64,000 nt of DNA, from assembly GCF_036621415.1 (NCBI RefSeq), contig NZ_CP030941.1, positions 992,001 through 1,056,000 of the forward strand, in the 5' to 3' direction. Below, piece after piece: positions 10,001 to 18,091 of the stretch. Under the pieces are notes generated by a model. That model saw nothing but the letters and a program-made list of their open reading frames with translations, did no database searches and was not told the origin of the DNA. Every line of letters starts with the position of its first letter. The first letter of the stretch is position 1. The stretch is from Nitratireductor thuwali. GTDB lineage: Bacteria; Pseudomonadota; Alphaproteobacteria; Rhizobiales; Rhizobiaceae. A program made the position numbers and the translations under genes.

Positions 10001-10282
10001 GACACCCGCCCCGTTATCGCTCACCCAAACTGCCTCGACAGCGTTACCGCTGGTCTGGAGAGCGACATATGCCGGCTGCGGCCCTGCGCGCCCGTCAGGC
10101 ACTTCAGGCAAAGGATGCGCATCCCACCTGCTGCCGTCGGGCAGTATGGAAAATACTTGGCCCGCTCTGCCTGGGGGAGCATCGCGCTTGTCCGTCACCC
10201 ATACGACACCATCGGGAGCGATGGCGATGCCGCCGGCATCTGTTCCTGCCGCAAGCGAAATGGCCTTCAAGTTGTCGTCCAT
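7088..10282 (-). CDS. Beta-propeller protein fused in frame to a secreted Ig-like protein
   Basis: One open frame of 1064 codons that appears composite. Residues 1-340 form a Vgb/SMP-30-like beta-propeller with repeated blades (GGIAIAPDGVVWVTD, RGLAWDQARHRVWVADE, GVWFTE, SPRDIAVDSAGYFWIS). Residues about 341-372 are the start of an Ig-like module (SVRVDGDTLKAAGTVVGP) that breaks off abruptly. Residue 377 is an internal Met followed by a basic, then hydrophobic stretch (LAILSAIISLPVSLLSGPAAA), a good signal peptide, and the ATG has GAGGAGG six bases upstream. Thus 7088-9154 can stand as a 688-residue exported protein. That part has a Thr/Val/Lys linker (VTREVTKVVTKETTK) and a strand-rich C terminus. 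Deletion between two formerly separate genes is the likely origin. Confidence 0.7.
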   Translation of the reverse strand: MDDNLKAISLAAGTDAGGIAIAPDGVVWVTDKRDAPPGRAGQVFSILPDGSRWDAHPLPEVPDGRAGPQPAYVALQTSGNAVEAVWVSDNGAGVVYRLKPGTRDPKEVVVVDIGKDSRPRGLAWDQARHRVWVADEAGHRLLAIDPASNKPDPALTTSRPGSAIALVAVSAQGVWFTEFAPGKVSVLDADKKALTEFDVGLVTDDGTEKAIRYPYGLAVRGNSVWFTTNGIEGSPGELWAIDDTGNLETAKLRKVASFGADLSPRDIAVDSAGYFWISLFYGHKVVQITNAGTVVKEYDLDASALPGAIAYGSSQDEIWVSDETAANRRVVRLTPIKTVPFFKSASVRVDGDTLKAAGTVVGPTGEADPIDARRYVMRHIDVRCDRRKRTARRSVSCRLAILSAIISLPVSLLSGPAAALTANIKGDIEEHSDYRVYDGTLKLNGEITHPFPQERDDAFWIIFQPGGMPPPVDSGGGNLDDGSGAGIVLPDAKPADKPADYKGALPITATSNTALRRELSDEDIEKASLNGIIITRKQVENLSCIQQSPYYWYPGPLAPLLLPVIVPHLHDWVGVCDVPVTWMEWGQTKYWLDNPRFDLSVGPAETPVETTDDMKSNFPGAPNDIVWHEGQTYVIRLAATTKVAGDNDYAQRVIRYMGEPAVKDLSPQETEAESKGYAIISVAPENSQDYSLDRCKTTISGPGVDNATAHGGVDKAGDGHYRAILELQEANYQVGQTYTATTECFFSMINDASGRSWTVLGGQKSKAQLAHRIKILPEHQKTVVERVEVPKIVTQEVTREVTKVVTKETTKRVIPPKLTGIKGSFLDSTGEIAINASLFAIDSGADPKKTKVEYRSGGDKDWKTVPRITWDDGGLSFVATLPNTVLAPDVPVSLELRATAENGLTDEAHVPFALKSFVDLYFLRPDTEEPVTEGSGVKAQGEMLLRLKLVVRHPIGRLQSRLELPEHIEFDKKHRTFVQFSDGGERQRVPPHVLSVETDWDGSDKPFLFSTDLLKPGEYFITVPVAVEKSAGEDLRSVKWSVDAAKGDRYISPHEVSKVLPILP
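9161..9167 (-). promoter_or_regulatory. Internal Shine-Dalgarno before in-frame ATG at 9154
   Basis: On the reverse strand GAGGAGG ends six bases before an ATG (9154-9152) that lies in frame within the 1064-codon reading frame and opens a signal peptide. This spacing is ideal, so a separate 688-residue product is likely to be made from here. Confidence 0.6.
9171..9260 (-). repeat. Direct repeat A (start of Ig-like module)
   Basis: About 90 bases are nearly identical to 10987-11081 and have the same orientation. Both encode SVRVDGDTLKAAGTVVGPxGE...DPIDA. Copy A lacks about a dozen bases present in copy B. The repeat ends exactly where the propeller gene is joined to the downstream signal-peptide gene, so it marks the recombination or deletion point. 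Confidence 0.7.
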
Positions 10283-10363
10283 GATGTCACCGTAATGGTT
10301 TAGTCGTTGATGTTTGCATTGGCGGATTTCAGCCGGAAAATACCGCCGCCGCTAAGCGCTTAT

Positions 10364-11326
10364 CTATAGGTGCACTTGCAAGATGTAACTAAGACTACCT
10401 TGTAATGTATTGTGTTTAGGATCAACTACAGATATTTTTATTTCCTCATCCTCCTTTCCCGACTTAGCTGTCGGATTGATCATTAAAGGAACATTGATCG
10501 TGAATTCACTGCCTTGTTTAAGGTCGTTCGCTTGCGCAAGCGTTCCTCCCGCGTCCCAACGTTCATTGAGCTTTATAGTATTGTCATCAACATTAATTTT
10601 CTGCGATTCGTCTGATGATACTCCATTACTCATCTCGATATTTATATTGTATTGGGGCATCCCGGCCTTCATCGAAATCACGATGGCTAAGGAAAATTTA
10701 TCGCCGGCCCGCTTTGTCACGGTCTTGCCGGTCGCTGATGCGCCGTCGACCTGCAAGTCAACATCGATCAGTCCGTGCGAGTTGAAGAAGCGCGGTGCGC
10801 TCGACTTCGAAACCTTCGCTTGGGTTATCGCCATCACCTGCGGCGTCAGCAGGAGATCTTTGACACTTGTCAGCGGCGTTTCCAGCGAAAAACGCCATTC
10901 ATTCGGGCCACCGGTCTTACCGGTCGTTTCGAGCTTGGCATCGAGCTCTCTAAAGTTGCTTCCACCCCAAGCCACCTTGACGGCGTCGATCGGATCGACG
11001 AGTTCTTCGCCCGCAGGGCCGACGACCGTACCCGCAGCTTTCAACGTGTCGCCGTCGACGCGGACCGACACGCTTTTGAAAGAAGGTAGTGTATTGTCGA
11101 TATGAACAAAGGCAGCCTCGGTATGGGCTGATCTGGTCACAGGCCTCGTCAGATCGTCCTTGTATCTGGCGCGCAGCGATACCCCGTAGTAATTCCCATC
11201 AGCGAATGAATCGGCCGGCAATTGAACTTCGAAGTGCTCCTGTTGCTTGACCGTCGCCTCGACCGCTTTCCAGTTGCTCTTGCCATCCAGATCAAACTCG
11301 AACAGCACTTCTTTCCCTGTCATCAA
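10364..11326 (-). CDS. 3' part of a frameshifted Ig-like multidomain protein
   Basis: This 320-codon frame begins, by codon table, at a TTG directly after a run of eight C on the coding strand, with no ribosome binding site. It continues the protein encoded at 11292-12995 if one C is removed (…VFRPP then LMTGKEVLFEFDL). It is therefore read here as the 3' portion of one gene of about 876 residues. It contains an Ig-like domain (KSVSVRVDGDTLKAAGTVVGP, shared with the propeller protein) and a C-terminal strand-rich domain rich in Asn and Lys. No enzyme motif is visible and there is no signal peptide. Confidence 0.6.
   Translation of the reverse strand: MMTGKEVLFEFDLDGKSNWKAVEATVKQQEHFEVQLPADSFADGNYYGVSLRARYKDDLTRPVTRSAHTEAAFVHIDNTLPSFKSVSVRVDGDTLKAAGTVVGPAGEELVDPIDAVKVAWGGSNFRELDAKLETTGKTGGPNEWRFSLETPLTSVKDLLLTPQVMAITQAKVSKSSAPRFFNSHGLIDVDLQVDGASATGKTVTKRAGDKFSLAIVISMKAGMPQYNINIEMSNGVSSDESQKINVDDNTIKLNERWDAGGTLAQANDLKQGSEFTINVPLMINPTAKSGKEDEEIKISVVDPKHNTLQGSLSYILQVHL
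10987..11081 (-). repeat. Direct repeat B (start of Ig-like module)
   Basis: Second copy of the 9171-9260 repeat, here inside an intact module that continues with VKVAWGGSNFRELDAKLETTG after DPIDA. It shows what the propeller protein has lost downstream of its own copy. Confidence 0.7.
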
Positions 11327-12995
11327 GGGGGGGGCGGAAGACGCCGCTGAAGCTGACGGCCTTGGAGTTCGTCACCCATCCACGCGCGTCGGGCGATGTT
11401 ATCGCGAACCGCGGAGGCGCCGCGTAGATCGACGGCCTTGGCTTAGGCTGTACCAGGGATATCGCCTTTTTGAAATGCTGGCTTTTCACCACCACGGTGG
11501 CGGCCGGCAACGGATTGCCCACCAGCTCCACCGTCTGCGGGGACACATTCGCAGCAGCTTGCACAACCGCCGCCTCCTTAAAAGCGGGCAGTCTTATCAG
11601 GTGCACATGCGGTGCTGCACCCGTCCACGACGGGTCACTCGTTACCCACTGGATGTCATCCTGCGTACTGGCGTCTATGGCGGACTGGGGGTTCTTCGCT
11701 CCGTTTGCTCCGGCCCCGGGCGGCAGTTCCAGCTCGACATCCAACGGAGGCAAGGTGGCGGGAAGCTTCGGACCAATTCCAATAATGTAAAGGAACGCTT
11801 CTCCAAGATTTAAGTCCTGGTCCTTCGGCAGGTTCCACGCGATCTCCAATAACGTGTCCGCCGCGATCGCGACAGGCACGGGTGCGGAGGTATTGCCGAC
11901 ATTATCCGTGGCGCGCAGCGAGAGGTCCGTGCTGAAATCAAGCTTCTTTCCGAGGATCGCGTCGACGGAGCCGCTCGTGTTGTCCTTGGCCTTCCAACCG
12001 GAGCCGGCGGGCCATGTTCCCTCCCAGGACGCCACACCCGACCCGGCGTCGCTGATCTTGCCGGTCAGGTGCGCTTCACCCTTCGCCGTGACCTCGATCA
12101 CCAGGTCGGACAGTGCGGGGGCGGTCGCGTCGACGTTCACCGTCAGGGGCAAGGACTTGCTCCAGCTCGACTTGGAGTCCGCGGCCACCTGAAGCTCCAG
12201 CTTATGCTCTCCTTCCTGCTGGAAGGCCGCATCGCTGATGGTCCAGGGACCGATATCTCGGCCGTTGGAGACCGGCACGTTGTCAGCCTTCGACCAACTC
12301 CCTGAGCCGATCTTCCATTGCACCGACATGGTTTTGGCAGCGGTGACCGGTGTCACCTGGCCATGAAGTACGATTTGCGGACGGGGACCGATCCATAGTT
12401 TTTTATCGGTCGTCGCCACGTGGGCCTTATCGACACTAAGGCTGTCGGGAACGAAGGCGGGCGCCGGCGCTGTCACGGCCACCGTCTTGTGCTTATCGAT
12501 CGAGGCGTCATAGATCAGCGCACCGCTGCCCGCCACGCGGAGATAGAGAAGGATGCGCTGAAGTGGCTGCTTCAAAAAGTCGTATTTATCGGCAGCCTTG
12601 GCCTTGTATTTTATGATCCAGCCAACGTAGTTGTTCATTGAAGCGTCGGTCACCCCGGCGCTCTCAGGTGTCCAGTGCGCCAGGAGCGCGGTGCTCCTAT
12701 CGTTCCAATTCGGCGTGTAATAGGGTCGCAGTCCTTTTCCGCCACTCCAACTGGTTTCGGCCGGCACCTTCAAATTGCCTTTTGTGGGATCGACTGCCGG
12801 GGAGCCTTCTACATCCAGCCCGCCTCCATCTGGAAAGACGACCCACAATTGATATTCTAAGCTTGGATCCTGCCCGCCTTCCGCCTGCATGACAACCGTG
12901 ACGTGCAGCTCACCACTTCCGCCGGGCTGCAATTCGTCATTGTCGGGCTTGCTATCTTTAAGTGACAGGATCACATACTCGTTGCTGTCCGCCAT
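11292..12995 (-). CDS. 5' part of a frameshifted Ig-like multidomain protein
   Basis: The ATG at 12995 (MADSNEYVILSL…) is preceded by GGAGGGAGA at good spacing, so the start is firm. The frame reads through several Ig-like/bacterial-adhesin-type domains, for example APALSDLVIEVTAKGEAHLTGKISDAGSGVASW and SLRATDNVGNTSAPVPVAI, typical of Ig-like repeats with a 'DxxGN' turn. It ends after 567 residues shortly past the G8 tract at 11327-11334; the last 11 residues are out of frame with the homologous continuation at 10364-11326. There is no signal peptide. The N-terminal domain (QPGGSGELHVTVVMQ, LEYQLWVVFPDGG) is also found as a remnant at 13215-13380. Function unknown. Confidence 0.65.
   Translation of the reverse strand: MADSNEYVILSLKDSKPDNDELQPGGSGELHVTVVMQAEGGQDPSLEYQLWVVFPDGGGLDVEGSPAVDPTKGNLKVPAETSWSGGKGLRPYYTPNWNDRSTALLAHWTPESAGVTDASMNNYVGWIIKYKAKAADKYDFLKQPLQRILLYLRVAGSGALIYDASIDKHKTVAVTAPAPAFVPDSLSVDKAHVATTDKKLWIGPRPQIVLHGQVTPVTAAKTMSVQWKIGSGSWSKADNVPVSNGRDIGPWTISDAAFQQEGEHKLELQVAADSKSSWSKSLPLTVNVDATAPALSDLVIEVTAKGEAHLTGKISDAGSGVASWEGTWPAGSGWKAKDNTSGSVDAILGKKLDFSTDLSLRATDNVGNTSAPVPVAIAADTLLEIAWNLPKDQDLNLGEAFLYIIGIGPKLPATLPPLDVELELPPGAGANGAKNPQSAIDASTQDDIQWVTSDPSWTGAAPHVHLIRLPAFKEAAVVQAAANVSPQTVELVGNPLPAATVVVKSQHFKKAISLVQPKPRPSIYAAPPRFAITSPDARGWVTNSKAVSFSGVFRPPLDDRERSAVRV
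11327..11334 (-). repeat. Eight-base G tract at frameshift point
   Basis: The forward strand has GGGGGGGG here (C8 on the coding strand). With seven bases the two adjoining reading frames fuse into one 876-residue protein; with eight the product stops 11 codons later. This is either an on/off phase-variable tract, a decayed gene, or a sequencing error in a homopolymer. Confidence 0.7.
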
Positions 12996-13214
12996 CGCTC
13001 TCTCCCTCCGCATCAAATGTGAGATGAATTGCCGGCAAAGAGGTACGGGACCACGTACCGGCTAAAGCCTTTTGTCGCGCGCTTAGCGGCGATCAATACG
13101 ACCGCGCGCGTCCTCTCAACCCTTCATTTTGAAGCATATGTTCTTCAGGCACGGCCACGTTGCCCCACTGTCGCCTCTCCCCGCGCCACCGCAAGTTGAC
13201 CGCTTCCGAACGCG

Positions 13215-13380
13215 CAGTCCGCCGCCAAGAACGCTCGGAAAGACGACCCACAGCTTATACTCCAGGCCGGAATCCTGCTCCCCCTTTCGTTACAACCTAG
13301 ACATGCATCTCGCCACTTCCGCCAGGCTCCGCTTCCTCACGGCTGTCGCGAAGTGAAAGCCCCACATAGTCATTTCCCAT
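13215..13380 (-). pseudogene. Remnant of a paralogue of the Ig-like gene (5' end)
   Basis: From an ATG at 13380, preceded by a strong GGAGGAGGAC, the reverse strand reads MGNDYVGLSLRDS…PGGSGEMHV and then a stop. After a frame change it continues QDSGLEYKLWVVFPS. This parallels the start of the intact gene (EYVILSLKDS…PGGSGELHV…QDPSLEYQLWVVFP). Only about 55 codons remain, with a stop and a frameshift. The copy was evidently a tandem duplicate upstream of the present gene. Confidence 0.7.
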
Positions 13381-14083
13381 CGCACAAGTCCTCCTCCTAA
13401 CGAACGTTCGAATGCATCATCCGTCACCAACGCAGGGATGATGAGGCGGCTAATGCTGACAGTATCAGAAGCTTCTATGCTAATGTAGAATTAACTATTT
13501 GTACACTGAGGCAGGTGGAGCATAAATACAGCCGGCTCCACATCTCCATGCATCCGATGCCATGCAGAAAATGTGCGCCTTTCCAAGAAAAATATGCTTT
13601 TACAACAGAGAATGTCACAATTTATTATCTTACGCTGAACGTAAAAAGGAGCACAAATTTTATAAACCATTATTTTTTGATATTTCCTCGCAAAACCCAA
13701 TGAATTACTCATCGATGTATGTGCGATTCTGAAAAATCATCCGAATTTTGATGTTGCAAGAGGCTTCTTCGTATTCATACTATGGCGATAGCAGGAACGG
13801 ATTCTTGCAGATTGTATAGAAATTTCTGAGACTTACTCTCCTTTTTGGGATGGTAAGACACATTGCGGATGGGGTTAGTCGCAGTCGGTCCTGGTATTTG
13901 CCGACGTATTGGAACAGTCCAAAGGGGGCCACCGTGGTCGAAACCGCTGGTAGCACTTCTGATGCACGGGAACCCGAATTCGCACCGGCCACCGGTGGAG
14001 CGGTCATCCTCACGCTGACAGACGCTCCGCGCCCCGCAGATCATTCCGATGGGCCAGACGGCAGACAACAAGGGAAATTGCGA
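13381..14083. other. AT-rich intergenic region before autotransporter
   Basis: About 700 bases, strikingly AT-rich at 13480-13760 compared with the flanking genes. Short opposing open frames at 13491-13712 lack ribosome binding sites and protein-like composition. A short hairpin (TTACG…CGTAA, near 13631-13645) is visible. The frame of the downstream autotransporter is open back to 13850 but its first 78 codons look non-coding. The region probably contains the autotransporter promoter. Confidence 0.4.
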
Positions 14084-16942
14084 ATGCTCTCCTCGCTGAA
14101 CTTGCGTGTGCCGCGCGCGCACGAACTCCCGCCGTCGACCACGATAACGCGCTGTCCAAAGGGACGATGCCGGTCGTCCGGCCAGTGGGCGACCGCGCTG
14201 ATCGTGCTCGGAGTCGCGACGCTCACGAAGGCTGATCCCGGACTTGCTGATGATTTCACCGTGGAGGAAGGAGAGACGGTTCAAGGGGTGACCTTAGGGC
14301 CGGGCGACACCCAAAACATTGGGCCGGGCGGCCGAACGATTGATATCACGGTTTCAGACCAGGCTCGGCAGTTCGTCGAGTCCGATGGCGATGCGCTGCG
14401 CACCGTGGTGCTCGGCGGCGGGCGGCAATATGTGGGCGGCACCGCGAGGGATACGTTCCTGCGGAGTGGCGCCTTGCAGCGGGTTTTCTCTGGAGGCGTG
14501 GCAACGGGCACCCAGGTCGACGCCGGCGCACAAATGCTTGTCAACGCGAACGGGGAGAGCATCGACGCTGTTGTCCGTGGAACGCAGGAGGTTGCGGGTT
14601 TCGCACGAGGCACGATCATCGAGAATGGGGGCGTGCAAACGTTGGTGGGTTCAGATGCGGCCGCCATTGACACGCTCATTCAGGCTGGCGGTCGGCAAGA
14701 GATTCAAGGTGGCATCGTCATCGATACGCAGGTCGATGGCGGCGAACAGATCGTTTCAGGTGGCGAAGTATCAGGGACGATACTGAATGCGGGCCGTCAG
14801 CATATCTCCGGCGGCACCGTCGCCGGAACGACGATCAACGACGGCATCCAGCTCGTGGAGGGTGGCACGGTCAGCGGCACGACGCTCAATGGTGGTACCT
14901 TGCAAGTCGGCAATGGCGGCACCTCCGGCAGCATTAGCGGCGACATCACCAACAACGGCGCGCTGGTGTTCAACCGCGGCGGTGAATTGACCTATGGCGG
15001 CGTCGTCAGCGGTACCGGCACGCTCACCAAGACTGGCGATGGCTTGGTCACTCTGACGGCGGACCATACCTACACCGGCGACACGACGATCGATGACGGG
15101 ACGCTGCAGCTGGGCAACGGCGGCACATCGGGTTCGATTGCAGGCGATGTGGTCAATAACGGCGCACTGGTGTTCAACCGCGGCGGTGAACTGACCTATG
15201 ACGGCGTGATCACCGGTTCGGGCTCGCTCACCAAGACCGGCGACGGCTTGGTCACTCTGACTGCGGACCATACCTACGCCGGCTTGACGGCGATCGATGA
15301 CGGCACGCTGGCCGTCGACGGCAGCATCATCTCCCAGGTGGATGTCTCAGGAACCGGCATTCTCGCGGGCGTCGGCACGGTCGGTTCCCTCACCGCGGGC
15401 GACGGTGGCATCGTGGCGCCGGGCAGTGTGCTCGATCCCGACGAAGTGACCGGGGTGCTGACCGTCGATGGCGATTTCGTGCAGCAAGCGGGTTCTATCT
15501 ATCAAGCGAGTGTTGCGCTAGACGGAGCATCTGATCTGGTCGGTATAAATGGGACCGCCGTCATCGATGGCGGCGCAGCCATCGATCTCGTGCGGCAGGA
15601 CACTGGCCGGTTCTCGATCGATACGCGCTATACTCTGCTGACAGCGGCGGGTGGCGTCAACGGCGCCTATGGCGGCCTGATAGGCGCCTGGGTCGCCGAC
15701 TCGCCTTTCATCGATTTCGAACTGGCCTACGACCAGCAAAACGTCTACCTCGACGTCGTCCGCACCGACACGAGCTTCCGGAAGGTTGGCGAAACCGTTA
15801 ATCACCATTCTGTTGCTGTGGCTGTCGAGGCGATCAGAAAACAGCATCCGGATGTCGGTCAACCTGTCCATGACAATCATCCTCTTCATATCCATAGCAG
15901 TATCCTTCCCCTGACGACGTCGGAAGCCAAGGACGCCTTCGACATGCTCTCGGGCGAAATCCACGCCTCCGTTCACAGCACGCTCATCCAGAACAGCCAT
16001 TTCATCCGTGACGCCGCCGGCGATCGCATCCGTGCCGCGTTCGAAGGTGTTGGCGCTTCATCTGTGCCGGTCATGGCCTATGGACCGGGCGGGCCGGACA
16101 TGGTTCCTGCGACCCATGATCGCTTTGCCGTCTGGGCGCGCGCCTTCGGCGCTTGGGGGCGCCTCGACGGAGACGGCAACGCTGCTCGTGTCGACCATTC
16201 GACCGGGGGCTTCATTGCGGGCGGTGACGCGCTTGTAGGCGAACATTGGCGCCTTGGGCTTCAGGCCGGCTACAGCCGCACATCGTTCGACGTGGACGAG
16301 CTCGCCTCCTCCGGTTCTAGCAACGACTATCATCTGGGCCTCTATGCGGGCACGCAGCGGGGACCTATCGGTTTCCGCTCCGGCCTCGCCTATACATGGC
16401 ATCGCATCGAGACCGACAGGTCTGTGGTTTTCCCAGGCTTTTCCGACAGACTTTCAGCTGACTACGATGCGGGCACGTTCCAGGCCTTCGGAGAGCTCGG
16501 CTATAGGCTGGACACAGCCTCAGTGTCCTTCGAACCCTATGCGAACCTTGCCTATGTGAAGTTCAAAGCGGACGGCTTTTCTTCGAATGGCCGCGCGGCC
16601 GCGCTCTCGGGCAAGGACCGGTCGAGCGATACGACATTCACCACGCTCGGGCTGCGCGCCTCCTCGGAGTTCATGCTGGGCTCGATGGTCGCTACGGCCA
16701 GGGGCGGCATCGGCTGGCAGCATGCCTTCGGCGACGTGACGCCTGAAACCAGCCTTGCCTTTGCAAGCGGCCCGTCCTTTACCGTCAGGGGAGCGCCGAT
16801 TGCCGAAAACGCCGCGGTGATCGAGGCGGGGCTCGACATGAACCTCGGCAAGGCGGCCACGCTCGGCCTTACCTATCAGGGGCAACTCGCTTCGGACGTG
16901 CAGGAGCACGGTTTGAACGCCAAACTCAGTGTCCGTTTTTGA
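14084..16942 (+). CDS. Autotransporter adhesin (type Va), AIDA-like repeats
   Basis: The ATG at 14084 follows AGGGAAATTGCGA and gives 952 residues; the frame is open upstream to an ATG at 13850 but that part has no signal character. An extended signal region ends near ATLTKADPGLADD. Passenger: AIDA-type 19-residue repeats (GGRQ…GGxxxGTxVDxGxQ) over about residues 95-270, then two identical-length autotransporter-associated beta-strand units (TLTKTGDGLVTLTADHTYTG). C-terminal about 290 residues form the outer-membrane barrel, starting near FAVWARAFGAWG and ending LSVRF with terminal Phe. The barrel is clearly related to that of the gene at 19793. Expected role: surface adhesion or biofilm. Confidence 0.9.
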   Translation: MLSSLNLRVPRAHELPPSTTITRCPKGRCRSSGQWATALIVLGVATLTKADPGLADDFTVEEGETVQGVTLGPGDTQNIGPGGRTIDITVSDQARQFVESDGDALRTVVLGGGRQYVGGTARDTFLRSGALQRVFSGGVATGTQVDAGAQMLVNANGESIDAVVRGTQEVAGFARGTIIENGGVQTLVGSDAAAIDTLIQAGGRQEIQGGIVIDTQVDGGEQIVSGGEVSGTILNAGRQHISGGTVAGTTINDGIQLVEGGTVSGTTLNGGTLQVGNGGTSGSISGDITNNGALVFNRGGELTYGGVVSGTGTLTKTGDGLVTLTADHTYTGDTTIDDGTLQLGNGGTSGSIAGDVVNNGALVFNRGGELTYDGVITGSGSLTKTGDGLVTLTADHTYAGLTAIDDGTLAVDGSIISQVDVSGTGILAGVGTVGSLTAGDGGIVAPGSVLDPDEVTGVLTVDGDFVQQAGSIYQASVALDGASDLVGINGTAVIDGGAAIDLVRQDTGRFSIDTRYTLLTAAGGVNGAYGGLIGAWVADSPFIDFELAYDQQNVYLDVVRTDTSFRKVGETVNHHSVAVAVEAIRKQHPDVGQPVHDNHPLHIHSSILPLTTSEAKDAFDMLSGEIHASVHSTLIQNSHFIRDAAGDRIRAAFEGVGASSVPVMAYGPGGPDMVPATHDRFAVWARAFGAWGRLDGDGNAARVDHSTGGFIAGGDALVGEHWRLGLQAGYSRTSFDVDELASSGSSNDYHLGLYAGTQRGPIGFRSGLAYTWHRIETDRSVVFPGFSDRLSADYDAGTFQAFGELGYRLDTASVSFEPYANLAYVKFKADGFSSNGRAAALSGKDRSSDTTFTTLGLRASSEFMLGSMVATARGGIGWQHAFGDVTPETSLAFASGPSFTVRGAPIAENAAVIEAGLDMNLGKAATLGLTYQGQLASDVQEHGLNAKLSVRF
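14894..15301 (+). repeat. Two tandem 204-base repeats in the autotransporter passenger
   Basis: The unit GT(L)QxGNGGTSGSI…ALVFNRGGELTY…LTKTGDGLVTLTADHTY starts at 14894 and again at 15098, exactly 204 bases (68 codons) later, and a third partial copy begins at 15302 (GTLAVDG). The two full units are nearly identical at the protein level and highly similar in DNA, so unit number may vary by recombination. Confidence 0.85.
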
Positions 16943-17066
16943 GGTTCAGCGACATGGAGCGTATTAACAGCCGTCACGATCACGCAAGTACCGGTGGATC
17001 GAGGCGCTTCCACCGCTCAGTACAGCGGCCAAGCTTGGCCGCATGGATAATCGAGGTAGATGAGAC

Positions 17067-17819
17067 ATGCGTATGACATCCTGCCTGCGCGTCGTCGCAA
17101 TTGCCTGCGCACTGTTTTCAATGCCGGCGAGCGCTCAAGACAGGACGGTTTTCCTCACCATTGATGATGGCCCGCTGAGTGGAATGTCGAACATTCTTCG
17201 GGCGCTTGAAGCCGAGAAAGTGCCGGCCACCTTGTTCCTTGTCGGCGAGCATGTCCAGGCCAGCAAGGAGCATAAAGACCTGCTGGCTAAGGCCAAGGCC
17301 TCGCCTTTTGTAACGATCGGCAATCACAGCTATTCGCATGCACATAACCGCTATCGCAGCTTCTACTCAAATGCTGCCGGCGTACTCGAAGACCTTGAAG
17401 AAGCCAATAAGGTGCTCGGACTGACGGTTGCGCCGTTCCACACGCGCCTACCGGGACGTGATGTTTTCCGCTTGCCCGGCGTTACCCGAGAGGATCGCGG
17501 CATCGGCCATGCCGAAGATGAACTGGAGAAAGCGGACTATGACAAAGTGGCTGCCGCCGGCTTTTACCTCTACGGCTGGGATCATGAATGGTCGCATGAC
17601 AGCCGCGGCAAACCCATCCAGAGCGTCGAACAGCTGGTGAGCGAGATCGGCACCAAGTTCGCTAGAAGGGAACTTGTAACGACGGACAAGATGTTGCTGC
17701 TCATGCACGACGAAATGTTTTCCGATCGGTATGATGGATACGCGAAGTTCCGCGCCTTGATCGCCGCCCTCAAGGCGAAAGGCTACGCGTTCGGGCATCT
17801 CAAAGACTACCATCGCTGA
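17067..17819 (+). CDS. Secreted polysaccharide deacetylase
   Basis: A 250-residue protein with a clear signal peptide (MRMTSCLRVVAIACALFSMPASAQ) followed by a NodB/CE4 domain. The catalytic motif TIDDGP is at about residues 31-36 and HSYSHAH, with the two metal histidines, at about 92-98. The region LPGRDVFRLPG (R and G of the third motif) and a late LLMHDE, the usual C-terminal His, are also present. It acts in the periplasm or on the cell surface, deacetylating peptidoglycan or exopolysaccharide. It lies 124 bases after the first autotransporter and may belong to the same surface-modifying cassette. It is not closely similar to the deacetylase at 1055. Confidence 0.87.
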   Translation: MRMTSCLRVVAIACALFSMPASAQDRTVFLTIDDGPLSGMSNILRALEAEKVPATLFLVGEHVQASKEHKDLLAKAKASPFVTIGNHSYSHAHNRYRSFYSNAAGVLEDLEEANKVLGLTVAPFHTRLPGRDVFRLPGVTREDRGIGHAEDELEKADYDKVAAAGFYLYGWDHEWSHDSRGKPIQSVEQLVSEIGTKFARRELVTTDKMLLLMHDEMFSDRYDGYAKFRALIAALKAKGYAFGHLKDYHR

Positions 17820-18091
17820 CAGAGCACTGGGCAAGCACTGCGTAAGCTGAAGACCAAGTGAGCAGAGGGTGTATGCCCTTCCCCATCGACCTGTTGCGGA
17901 ATATTGTAGGTACCGAGGCCGCTCTTATTTCCCCAAACCAATGTTCTGTCATCGGGATAGCTATTATTAGAAACCTACCACTTTCTTGCCTGAATAGATA
18001 ATACGTTCTAGTTCCTTATGTAATTCATGAGAGAGTTTGCAGGGTAATACGGTTGCGACTAAAAGACTAGAAATTCTTCATGGAGAGTCTT

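Noticed and set aside
13491..13712. Two opposing short open frames in the AT-rich region
   Set aside because: No ribosome binding site, no family, and they overlap each other on opposite strands; AT-rich spacer is the better reading.
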